Program-made: the position numbers and the translations under genes
NCBI RefSeq assembly: GCF_000422885.1
Contig: NZ_AUGX01000012.1
Coordinates: 124,001 to 188,000 of the forward strand
Reading direction: 5' to 3'
DNA: 64,000 nucleotides
Origin: Ottowia thiooxydans DSM 14619
GTDB taxonomy: Bacteria; Pseudomonadota; Gammaproteobacteria; Burkholderiales; Burkholderiaceae_C
Shown: positions 28,131 to 36,254 of the stretch, one piece after another
How the letters are laid out: the number at the start of each line of letters is the position of its first letter
How positions within the stretch are numbered: position 1 is the first letter of the stretch
The notes under the pieces: generated by a model
Database searches by the model: none
Seen by the model: only the letters and a program-made list of their open reading frames with translations
Told to the model about the DNA's origin: nothing

Positions 28131-29524
28131 CAGCACGAACTACAAGCTCCCGGACGATGCCCAATGCGGACAGCGCAGATATAGGTCTGGCAGCACAAGC
28201 GCACCTGGAAGCGGGGCGCTCCGCTTACGGCGTTGCCTTGCTCAAGTCCGCTCTGAGGACTCAGAGCAACCATGCGCACCTGCACACGCAACTAGGCATG
28301 GCCTTGCGCCAGTGCGCACCAGACGAGGCGCTGATGCACCTCGATTGGGCTGCGGCCTTGCAGCCTGGCATGCAAGGTCTGGCGCTGGGCCGCGCCCTGA
28401 CGCTATTGGAAAAACGTGAACTGAGCGCTTCGCGCGCGGCTTTCGAGCAAGCTCTTGCCTCCTCAAACGATAGCCCCGCTGTGCGGTGGGAATTTGCCAT
28501 GGAGCTGCTTACCGAAGGAGTCTGGAGCAGAGGCTGGGACTACTACGAAGAGCGCCTGCACCTGTTTGACGGCGAAGTGCTGCGCCTTTGCCCGCTGCCC
28601 TGGCCCCAGTGGCAAGGGCAGCCGTTAGACGGTCGCACCCTGCTGATCCATGCAGAGCAAGGCGTGGGCGATGAAATCATGTATGCATCCATGGTGCCGG
28701 ATCTTCAGGCTATGGGGGCGCGAGTGGTGCTCGCCTGCATGCCAAACCTGGTGGCAGTGATGCAGCATGCGTTTGCCGATGCACTGGTGTTGCCACACCC
28801 GCGTGGGCCTGCGCAAATGAAGACTTGGCAAAAAAGTCAATCTGGGGAGCACCTTCCAGACTGGGCCGCCACGCTGGCGCAACACGGAATCACACCAGAT
28901 TACCAGGCACCACTAGGTAGCCTGGCGCGCCAACTGCGACGCGATGCCTCCCAGTTCGTGCTCGAGCCTTATCTGCGCACCGAACCCGCCCGCGTACAAG
29001 CCATGCGTCACATCCTCGAAGCCGCAGCCCCTGGCAACCCCGCCATGCGTGTGGGCCTGGCCTGGTGTGGCAACCTGGACAACCCGCATGGCCAAGCCAA
29101 GAGCCTGCCTATCGAATGGCTGCACCAATGGGCCACTATTCCTGGCGTGCAATGGGTAAGCCTGCAGGGACGCCAGTACGCACACCAGGCGCAACAGCTT
29201 CCAGCTTTGCGTCTGGTCGACATGAGCGCCCACACAGACGACTTCGCCGACCTCGCAGCGCTCGCCTCACAGCTTGACCTCATCATCAGCGTAGACACCT
29301 CTTACGCACACCTTTGTGGCGCGTTAGGGCTACCCGTGTGGTTGCCCTTGCGGCGCAACGCCGACTGGCGCTGGGGTTGGCAGCGCCGCGACACAGTTTG
29401 GTATTCGCAGGTGGAGCTGTTCAGGCAAACAACAGACGGAGATTGGGCTCCCGTATTGACCGAGATCGAATCCCGGCTGCGCGCATGCGTGCGTGCCCGC
29501 ACACCGGCCCCCACATTCAACTGA
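28127..29524 (+). CDS. Second TPR domain / GT9-like glycosyltransferase
   Basis: A 465-residue paralogue of the preceding gene, with which it overlaps by ATGA. A shorter TPR part (GVALLKSALRTQSNHAHLHT, EALMHLDWAAALQPGMQGLA) is followed by the same GT-B signatures: LLIHAEQGVGDEIMYASMVP, RVGLAWCGNLDN and LDLIISVDTSYAHLCGALG, then PLRRNADWRWGWQRRDTVWY. An in-frame upstream extension to 27980 lies inside the preceding gene and is rejected. Tandem duplication with divergence suggests sequential addition of sugars or different acceptors. Confidence 0.83.
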   Translation: MTARTTSSRTMPNADSADIGLAAQAHLEAGRSAYGVALLKSALRTQSNHAHLHTQLGMALRQCAPDEALMHLDWAAALQPGMQGLALGRALTLLEKRELSASRAAFEQALASSNDSPAVRWEFAMELLTEGVWSRGWDYYEERLHLFDGEVLRLCPLPWPQWQGQPLDGRTLLIHAEQGVGDEIMYASMVPDLQAMGARVVLACMPNLVAVMQHAFADALVLPHPRGPAQMKTWQKSQSGEHLPDWAATLAQHGITPDYQAPLGSLARQLRRDASQFVLEPYLRTEPARVQAMRHILEAAAPGNPAMRVGLAWCGNLDNPHGQAKSLPIEWLHQWATIPGVQWVSLQGRQYAHQAQQLPALRLVDMSAHTDDFADLAALASQLDLIISVDTSYAHLCGALGLPVWLPLRRNADWRWGWQRRDTVWYSQVELFRQTTDGDWAPVLTEIESRLRACVRARTPAPTFN

Positions 29525-29534
29525 TTTCTCATCC

Positions 29535-30239
29535 ATGCAAGACATTGACACCACCAGCCCCAAAGCAATTCCAAGAGGCTCCCAGATCCTGGAGTTCCAT
29601 GCGCAACGTCTGGCGCAAGAGGATTGGCATGTGGTTACCAGTACGGCGCCCACTCCGGCACAAACCAGCGACGTTTGGTATTGGATAGAGCGCAACCACT
29701 GGCACAACTCCCAACTGTGGGGTGAAGAAGATCTTGCCCGCCGCACCACCGTAGCTGACGCCGAAATCGTTGCCAACAAACGCGCCATAGACCGCCACAA
29801 CCAGGCGCGCAACGACGCCACCGAGCGAGTGGACGAGCTACTTCTGGTGGCTTTGCGGCTGGTCACACCCGAAAGCGCCCGAAGCGACACTCCGGTGGCA
29901 GCACCTGCTCAACTGGGCGCAAGACTACATAGCGAAACCGCTGGAAGCATGGCAGACAGGCTGTCCATCCTGGCGCTCAAATGCCGGGCTATGGCCGAGC
30001 AAACTCAGCGTGCCGATGCCAGTGAAGCCCATCGCGCCGTCAGTGCTGAGCGGCTCATGCGTCTTCAAACCCAACAACAAGACCTGGCTGACGCACTGGA
30101 CGGCCTGCTCGCAGACACACAGGCCGGGCGCGCCTGGTTCAAGGTTTATAGACAGTTCAAGATGTACAACGACCCGGCGTTCAACCTGGCACTGGTAGCA
30201 GAAGCCGCGCGGGCAGCATCCGCATTGCGGCAAAGTTGA
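29535..30239 (+). CDS. DUF4254 protein
   Basis: A 234-residue protein matching DUF4254 in its core: IERNHWHNSQLWGEEDLARR, followed by KRAIDRHNQARNDATERVDE and a C-terminal helical region ending YNDPAFNLALVAEA. No membrane segment or signal peptide is seen. DUF4254 genes often sit among glycosyltransferases, and this one follows two with a 10-bp gap. Biochemical function unknown. It ends 31 bp before the convergent GT2 gene. Confidence 0.8.
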   Translation: MQDIDTTSPKAIPRGSQILEFHAQRLAQEDWHVVTSTAPTPAQTSDVWYWIERNHWHNSQLWGEEDLARRTTVADAEIVANKRAIDRHNQARNDATERVDELLLVALRLVTPESARSDTPVAAPAQLGARLHSETAGSMADRLSILALKCRAMAEQTQRADASEAHRAVSAERLMRLQTQQQDLADALDGLLADTQAGRAWFKVYRQFKMYNDPAFNLALVAEAARAASALRQS

Positions 30240-30270
30240 GATCAGCTTAGTTTCAAGAATACCAATCCGT

Positions 30271-31416
30271 TCACACCTGCCCGCTGCGCTCGCGCAGCAT
30301 GCGTTTGGCATGCTCCAAATTGGCGTGGATTCGCTCTCGATGTTCAGCGGGCGTCGCCGGCTGCTTCAGCAAAGCTTCACACAAGCTGAGTGACTCCTCA
30401 TACCGTCCAGTCCAGTAGGCCGAAATCGACAACTCATCTGCAGCACGCCAAGCATACGCCGATTCATCAACAAACAAAATATCAGCAGGCCGTGGGGTAC
30501 GACAAGCTTGGCTTGCAAACAGATAAGCCCTTGAAAAATGCCCTTGCAACCGTTCTGCGCGAGCCAGCTCCACCAAGGCCTCAGCCCGTTGAGGCCTGGC
30601 CTCATAGGCCTCCAGATAGCGCTGTACCACTTCAGGCCAAGGCTTTTGCAAACGCTCGCTGAGTAGCGCCGCCTGGTACAAGGCGTACCACCTTTCCTCG
30701 GAAAAACCTTCCAGCTCTGCACGCCTCAAATAGGCCTGCAGCGCAGCCTCAGGCTCACCCGCATCACGCAAGCTTTGCGCCAGATAAAACCGATAGCGGG
30801 TGCTGTCAGGCTCCATTTCCAGTGCTCGCATTAGCACCTCAGCGTCCTTGTGGTACTTGCGAGGGTCAGCAGAGCGCGCGCCCTCTGTGCTCGCAGCCAC
30901 CCAAGGGCCCTCCACTGTGCACAAGGTTTGCGAAGGCGGTGTGGCTTCTGGGTACTCGTGCAAAACACCTACCCATTTCCATTGCAACCGTGTGCTCACC
31001 ATCATCACGCGGGTGTAACGCGTATCACCCAATTGCAGCCACAGATAGCACGCATCGGTGTTAAGTGCCGGCCACTTAAAGCCCTGGGGAACATGCATCA
31101 CATCATCGGCGTCGAAGAAAAGCACGTAATCCGCAGGACATTTCTCCCGACTGAAAGACTGGGCCCGCACCACCGCTTCGGTTCGGTTGTGGCCGAAATT
31201 CACCCAAGGCCGTTCATGCAACTCACCAGGCAAATGCGCCAATGACTTCTGGATCAACGCCTGGGTGCCATCGGTTGAGCCTGTGTCGAAAATCACCCAA
31301 CTGTCGATCAGGGGCAGCACCGATGAAAGACAGCGCTCAATCAAAGCAGCCTCGTTTTTGACGATCATGTTCAGACAAACACGCGGACGGGAAGAGCGAA
31401 TGGTTGTAGTGGTCAT
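30271..31416 (-). CDS. GT2 glycosyltransferase with C-terminal TPR region
   Basis: A 381-residue protein. The N-terminal GT-A domain opens with RVCLNMIVKNEAALIERCL and IFDTGSTDGTQ, and the DXD-type motif is FFDADD; the likely nucleotide-sugar site is therefore intact. The C-terminal 200 residues are TPR-like helices (LMRALEMEPDSTRYRFYLAQ, YLEAYEARPQRAEALVELAR). The ATG at 31416 is preferred over 31434. It is convergent with the DUF4254 gene and probably belongs to the same glycosylation pathway. Confidence 0.85.
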   Translation of the reverse strand: MTTTTIRSSRPRVCLNMIVKNEAALIERCLSSVLPLIDSWVIFDTGSTDGTQALIQKSLAHLPGELHERPWVNFGHNRTEAVVRAQSFSREKCPADYVLFFDADDVMHVPQGFKWPALNTDACYLWLQLGDTRYTRVMMVSTRLQWKWVGVLHEYPEATPPSQTLCTVEGPWVAASTEGARSADPRKYHKDAEVLMRALEMEPDSTRYRFYLAQSLRDAGEPEAALQAYLRRAELEGFSEERWYALYQAALLSERLQKPWPEVVQRYLEAYEARPQRAEALVELARAERLQGHFSRAYLFASQACRTPRPADILFVDESAYAWRAADELSISAYWTGRYEESLSLCEALLKQPATPAEHRERIHANLEHAKRMLRERSGQV

Positions 31417-31553
31417 GGCACTGGAAAAAATCAATGGATAAAAATATCTAGTCCCGAATTGTGCTCAATCGACAAACGGGTTCATATGCTTGAACGCAGT
31501 TTGGTCTGGCACCAATCTCGGGCTAAGAGTCATGCGCTTCAGGCGGTGCAACC

Positions 31554-33638
31554 TCATTCAACGCCCACCTGATGAAGATCGTCGGGATAGGAGGCTTTTG
31601 TAGGCAGTCCTATAAGAAATTCCGTTCCCTCGCCGAGCGTGCTGATCGCATGCAACCAGCCTCCGTGGCGCGCCACCACCGCACGAACCACGGCCAACCC
31701 CACGCCCATACCGCGAATCCGCAAAGGACTGGCGCCGGCTTCCTGTGACACCGGATCCAGCACTGCGAGCAGTTGATTCTCGTCCATGCCATCGCCATGG
31801 TCTTGCACCTTCAAAACCACCTCGGCTGGCCGTGCCGCCACGCCATCTGCGCCTTCAGGGTAGATGCGTTGTTCCAGTCGGACCAATACCACGCCCCCCG
31901 CAGGGCTGTGACGGATAGCATTGTTCAGTAAATTGACCATGGCGCGGGTCACCATGTGCGCGTCAGCATGCAACAGGCATTCCTCACCCGGCAAGTCGTG
32001 CTGCAGTTGCACACTGCGTGAACTGGCGTAGGGCCATACTTGGTCCAAGGCATCCATCACCAAACTGCCCGCCAGACAATCGGCACATTGGTACTGCCCG
32101 GACTCTGCAGTGGTCATGTCGATGAAGCCCTCAGCCAAGGCCAAAGTCCGCTTTGCCTCCCGCCGCACACCATCGGCCAGCGTGGCTTCGTCCATTCCAT
32201 GCGCTTTGCCACGCCACAACTCCAGCAGGCTCAAGATACTCACCTGAGGGCTGCGCAAATCGTGTGACAAAAAACGCAACCACTCTTCACGCTGCCGGCG
32301 CGTCACTTGCTCCTGCGCACGCAAGGCCATCAAATCATTGATCGCCTGATCCAGCGCGCGTGTCTGAAAGTCAATGCCTGTGGCCGCCACGCGGGCCTTG
32401 ATAGCCGTGCTCTCCGGCACAACCTGCACCACCGCGTCCAGCGCCGCAATGCGCTGCTGAATAAACCTGGCCAAGGCGTGCTGCCGGCGCCAACTCCACA
32501 AGATGTACGCCAGCACCACGCCCAGCAATGGCCCCGCCAACGGCAGCCAGAAAGCGCTCAACGCCATCGCCGCCATGCTGATTGCTATTGTAAATATAGC
32601 AATACCTGTGGCGCAAGCAAGCGCATGGCGTGAGAATTTTCCGAACAAGAACAGCGCCAGCACCACCACTGCGGCTATCCAGGAACCATGCTGCCAACGG
32701 GTGGGTACACCAATGCGGTAGCCATGGAAAATGGCATCGAGTGCATTGGCATGCACCTCTACTCCAGCCAGCACGCCACCGGGCACTTGCACCTGATCCC
32801 CCAGACCCATGGTGTCCATCGCTCCCACCAACACCGTCCGGCCCCGTATCAACTCGGGTGGCACCTCGCCTTGCAGGACACTGATATAGGGTACCGTCTG
32901 GTAGGTACCCGCCGGTCCTGCAAACGGCAGGCGCAGCGCGGTGCGGCGCGACCATGAGCCAACCACCTGCGGAGCGGCTTCAACCGCCTTGTTGGTAGCT
33001 CCTTGCATCAACTTGCCCACATATGGCTGCATATGACCAGTGGGGCCTTCTTCCAAAAACAGCGTACGCAGCACACCATCCGCATCTGGCGTCACGTTCA
33101 CATGACCCATGCCACGCGCTGCCTGTGCCAGCCGGGGCACCGGGCTCACAAAACCAGGCCTGGCTGTGCCGACATACGCTGAACCAGAAGGCTGCTGCTG
33201 AGCCGCGCTCTCGGTCCAGCCAAGAGGTGCCAATAGCAATGGCAGATAGGTCGGAACCTTCGCCATGCCCCTGACGAGCGCCTGGTCATCACGCGGCTCT
33301 TCACTTGGCTCCGTAAAGAACATATCCAGCATCACTGCGCGCGGCTGGTGGGGAGCCAATGCCTCCAAAAGCTCACCATGCACTTCACGCGGCCATGGCC
33401 ACCGGCCCAATGCTTGCAGGCTGCGCTCGTCCACAGCCACCACCAAAATATCTGAAGACGGGGCGTGCCGTGCCAGTGGCAACAGCCTGTCATAAGACTG
33501 CGCATCCGCATGCCAGAGCCCAGGAAGGCCGCTCAGCCAGAGCAACAACGGAGGCAAGAGCAGCGCCAACAGCCCGCACTCCAGCACAAAACGCTTGTGG
33601 CGCCCCTTCGCCAGTACTCTGGATAGAGAACCCTTCAT
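31554..33638 (-). CDS. CHASE2-domain sensor histidine kinase
   Basis: A 694-residue membrane kinase. An N-terminal transmembrane segment (LLALLLPPLLLWLSGL) is followed by an extracytoplasmic CHASE2 domain (about residues 30-300, SDILVVAVDERSLQALGRWPWP...VMLDMFFTEPS). Three further transmembrane helices (about 310-395) lead to a kinase core with H-box FLSHDLRSPQVSIL, N-box MVNLLNNAIRHSPAGG and G-box GMGVGLAVVRAVVARHGG. It is the last gene of an operon with a response regulator and a FecR/LysM protein, so the three probably form one sensing pathway that controls the divergent autotransporter. Confidence 0.93.
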   Translation of the reverse strand: MKGSLSRVLAKGRHKRFVLECGLLALLLPPLLLWLSGLPGLWHADAQSYDRLLPLARHAPSSDILVVAVDERSLQALGRWPWPREVHGELLEALAPHQPRAVMLDMFFTEPSEEPRDDQALVRGMAKVPTYLPLLLAPLGWTESAAQQQPSGSAYVGTARPGFVSPVPRLAQAARGMGHVNVTPDADGVLRTLFLEEGPTGHMQPYVGKLMQGATNKAVEAAPQVVGSWSRRTALRLPFAGPAGTYQTVPYISVLQGEVPPELIRGRTVLVGAMDTMGLGDQVQVPGGVLAGVEVHANALDAIFHGYRIGVPTRWQHGSWIAAVVVLALFLFGKFSRHALACATGIAIFTIAISMAAMALSAFWLPLAGPLLGVVLAYILWSWRRQHALARFIQQRIAALDAVVQVVPESTAIKARVAATGIDFQTRALDQAINDLMALRAQEQVTRRQREEWLRFLSHDLRSPQVSILSLLELWRGKAHGMDEATLADGVRREAKRTLALAEGFIDMTTAESGQYQCADCLAGSLVMDALDQVWPYASSRSVQLQHDLPGEECLLHADAHMVTRAMVNLLNNAIRHSPAGGVVLVRLEQRIYPEGADGVAARPAEVVLKVQDHGDGMDENQLLAVLDPVSQEAGASPLRIRGMGVGLAVVRAVVARHGGWLHAISTLGEGTEFLIGLPTKASYPDDLHQVGVE

Positions 33639-33673
33639 TGCACTAGAGCGTCACCGCGTTCCCAGAGCGGCGA

Positions 33674-34993
33674 CTAGCGCGCCGCCGCAGGCACCTCAAA
33701 GCTACCACTCAGAGCCTGAGCCGCCGCGTCGTGCGCCGCCTCCACCCGCCAAAAGTAGCGACCAGGCAACGAAAATGGCCCCACGACCATCCCTGGCGTG
33801 GCCACTGCAGCATCTTCTGCCAGCACCGGCACCATGTCAGCGTTGCGCGACAAAGAAAAGCGATAAATCTGGCCAGCCACTCCAGGCCATCTGATCTCGA
33901 AGCGGCCATCCGCCAGAGGCACTACAGACACCTTGCCTGAAGCCACTGCCCCTGCCGCGGGAGGCACCCCGACCAGGCTGTCGCCAGGTATTCCCTCCAG
34001 CCCCAACCCATCTATGGCCGTGAATCGCACTTGGTAAAAATCGCTGACAAGCTCGTCTGGCAACACAAAAACCGGCGACTCGCTGCGCTGCTCATGCACC
34101 AGCGAAAAAAACCGCTCGTCCCGGGCTAGTTGCAAACGGTAAGCCACCGCACCAGCCACCGGGCTCACGTGCAAACGCCGAGATGGCACACCGGCAGCCG
34201 TGGTGACTCCTGACTCCAATACCGGAGCCGGCAGCAACGCCTGAGGCACAAATGCTTGCGGTCCCGCCAGCGTGGCGCCCTGCCCAGCCACCAAGGCCTG
34301 TGAGCGTGCTGCCGCGCCGGGTTGTGCCGGTGCACTTGCCAGCACCGCACCTTCCAGCACTTCGCTGCCCACCACACCGTCTTCGTCGCGCACCCGGAAA
34401 TACGTGCCCCGCACGCCCAAGCCCACAGAGCGCGTGCGCACCTCAAACCCCCGCTTGCCGCCCTGCTTCTCGACATGAGACTCCACCCGCCCCTGCAAAA
34501 GCCGCAACCGCATCACAGGGCCTGCCACATCTTCCAGTTGCAATGCACTACTAGAAGGCAGCACTACATGGCTGCCATCTGCCATGCGCAAACGCACAAA
34601 CGCCTTCGCCTCCGTGAGCAGCACATCGCCTGGTGCCACCGCCACACCTACCTCCAGCACGCGTTGCTCCTGCGGAGGTTGACCTGCGCGCCGCAGCCAG
34701 GCCTGGCCCTGTACCTCAGCCACCAGGGTGCCCTGTACCGGTGCACCACCAAGATCGAGCACCGTGCCCGGCCGCAGCATATGCGGGTTCGCCAGACCAT
34801 TGCGTTGCTGCAGCTCCACCCATCGCAACGGCTCTTGCAAATGGCTGCGCGCCACCCCCCACAAAGTGTCTCCAGGCCGCACCACATGCGACTGTGCCAC
34901 CACCAGCAGAGGCAAAAATCCCACCAACAGCCCTGCCCACCAGGCAGGTCTGACCCAGGGACTAAAAAAACGGGAAGTCAAAGACACATGCAT
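33674..34993 (-). CDS. LysM / FecR domain periplasmic protein
   Basis: A 439-residue exported protein. A signal peptide (WWAGLLVGFLPLLVVAQS) is followed by a LysM peptidoglycan-binding domain (HVVRPGDTLWGVARSHLQEP...NPHMLRPGTVLDL), then a FecR-like beta domain (about residues 95-200: AFVRLRMADGSHVVLPSSSA, GVRGTYFRVRD). The C-terminal 200 residues contain two FN3-like repeats (ARDERFFSLVHEQ..., YRFSLSRNADMVPVL). It lies 8 bp after the response regulator and 35 bp before the kinase. I infer a periplasmic, peptidoglycan-bound partner of the CHASE2 kinase. Confidence 0.88.
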   Translation of the reverse strand: MHVSLTSRFFSPWVRPAWWAGLLVGFLPLLVVAQSHVVRPGDTLWGVARSHLQEPLRWVELQQRNGLANPHMLRPGTVLDLGGAPVQGTLVAEVQGQAWLRRAGQPPQEQRVLEVGVAVAPGDVLLTEAKAFVRLRMADGSHVVLPSSSALQLEDVAGPVMRLRLLQGRVESHVEKQGGKRGFEVRTRSVGLGVRGTYFRVRDEDGVVGSEVLEGAVLASAPAQPGAAARSQALVAGQGATLAGPQAFVPQALLPAPVLESGVTTAAGVPSRRLHVSPVAGAVAYRLQLARDERFFSLVHEQRSESPVFVLPDELVSDFYQVRFTAIDGLGLEGIPGDSLVGVPPAAGAVASGKVSVVPLADGRFEIRWPGVAGQIYRFSLSRNADMVPVLAEDAAVATPGMVVGPFSLPGRYFWRVEAAHDAAAQALSGSFEVPAAAR

Positions 34994-35000
34994 GGCAGAT

Positions 35001-35771
35001 TTATACCCCGTTGGTGGGCTGCGCCTCAGCAGCAGTGCCCTCCGCCTGCTCTGGCACCATGGCCTCCAGCCTATAGCCCTTGCCGTACACCGTCTGCAAA
35101 CGCAGGCCTCGCGTCATCGTGAGATTCAGCTTGTTGCGCAAGCGGTAAATATGGCTGTCCAAAGTGCGGGAAAGCAGCTCCTCGCTGCTGTAGCCAGAGC
35201 TTTCCAGCAGATGCGCACGCGACACCAACTGGCCCATGTATCGAAACAGGGCCAGCGCCAGGCGAAACTCACGGTCCGTCAGTTGGTGCACATTCGGTTT
35301 TTGAGGTGCAGGGTTTGTGAACACCACCGACAAAGTCGCCCGGTCAAAACGCCAAGCCCCGAACACCAGCGACTCTGACACCTGCACCCCTGCGCGGCGG
35401 CGCAGCAGCCGCTGCAACCTGGCGCACAGCTCCAGCGGGCGAAACGGCTTGATGATGTAGTCATCCGCCCCTACACCCAAGGCCACTGACACATCACGCT
35501 CCGAGCTCCGTGAGCTCAGCATCAGCACCGGTACTTCATCACCCTGGAACGAGCGCAGCCACTGCAGCAGATCAATGCCATCCAGATCAGGCACGTTCCA
35601 ATCCAGCACCAGAGCATCAAAAGTCTCATAGCGCAGCGCCCTTCGCAAGGCCTCACCTTGCGAAAACACAGCGCAGCTCACCACATCGTCGTGTAGCGCC
35701 AACTGAGTTTCAAGAATGTGCACCAAATGGGTTTGCTGCACCGGATCGTCTTCAAGGATGGCAATACGCAT
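35001..35771 (-). CDS. OmpR/PhoB-family response regulator
   Basis: A 256-residue two-component regulator starting at ATG 35771 (MRIAILEDDPVQQTHLV). The receiver domain has the acidic pocket LEDD, the phospho-acceptor aspartate in ALVLDWNVPDLDGIDLL, and the conserved lysine in DDYIIKPFRP. A C-terminal winged-helix domain (REFRLALALFRYMGQLVSRA...RTLDSHIYRLRNKL...TVYGKGYRLEAM) follows. It heads the RR-FecR-CHASE2 kinase operon and diverges from the trimeric autotransporter, its likely target. Confidence 0.94.
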   Translation of the reverse strand: MRIAILEDDPVQQTHLVHILETQLALHDDVVSCAVFSQGEALRRALRYETFDALVLDWNVPDLDGIDLLQWLRSFQGDEVPVLMLSSRSSERDVSVALGVGADDYIIKPFRPLELCARLQRLLRRRAGVQVSESLVFGAWRFDRATLSVVFTNPAPQKPNVHQLTDREFRLALALFRYMGQLVSRAHLLESSGYSSEELLSRTLDSHIYRLRNKLNLTMTRGLRLQTVYGKGYRLEAMVPEQAEGTAAEAQPTNGV

Positions 35772-36254
35772 GGAGGCAAAAAATCTTTCCAAATTTGGTA
35801 CACACCTCGCGTGCACCAAGTAAAAAGGCCAATGAAGCCGAGGGGCAAAACAAGCACATTTGAGCGAAAAGCGCGGGCTTATTTTGTAACAGCAAAGAGG
35901 GCTCTATTTTCCGGCCACCAGCCGCACTGAAATCTGAAAAATTCTCGCATTGAAGCGCCTCCTCTTTCCCTGTGACTTTCCTCAATCTGGCAGATGTGGC
36001 GCAGCGTGCCAAATCACTGCCAACTATTGCCCATCCGGCCATGTTCGCACCGCCCAATTCTGACAAATTGTCGCAAATCCTCGCAATGATTCGGCATGCA
36101 CGGCACATTTGCGCCTGTCGGGGATGGCCCCCCACGCCTGGCCGGTAGCGCGCAGCACACCGCAGGGCGCCAAAGGGCCGCCCACACACCTCACCACACA
36201 GAGAAACACCGGCCTACCTACGTGCACGTGGCCAACGCATCAACAGGAGTTTGC
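35772..36254. promoter_or_regulatory. Divergent control region of the adhesin and its two-component operon
   Basis: A 483-bp gap between the response regulator and the autotransporter. At 36071-36096 three TCG-starting units lie at exact 10-bp spacing (TCGCAAATCC, TCGCAATGAT, then TCGGCA), directly after a GACAA-A-TTGTC palindrome at 36062-36072. Direct repeats at one helical turn are typical of OmpR/PhoB-family operators. A binding role is inferred. No confident -35/-10 pair was identified. Confidence 0.45.
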
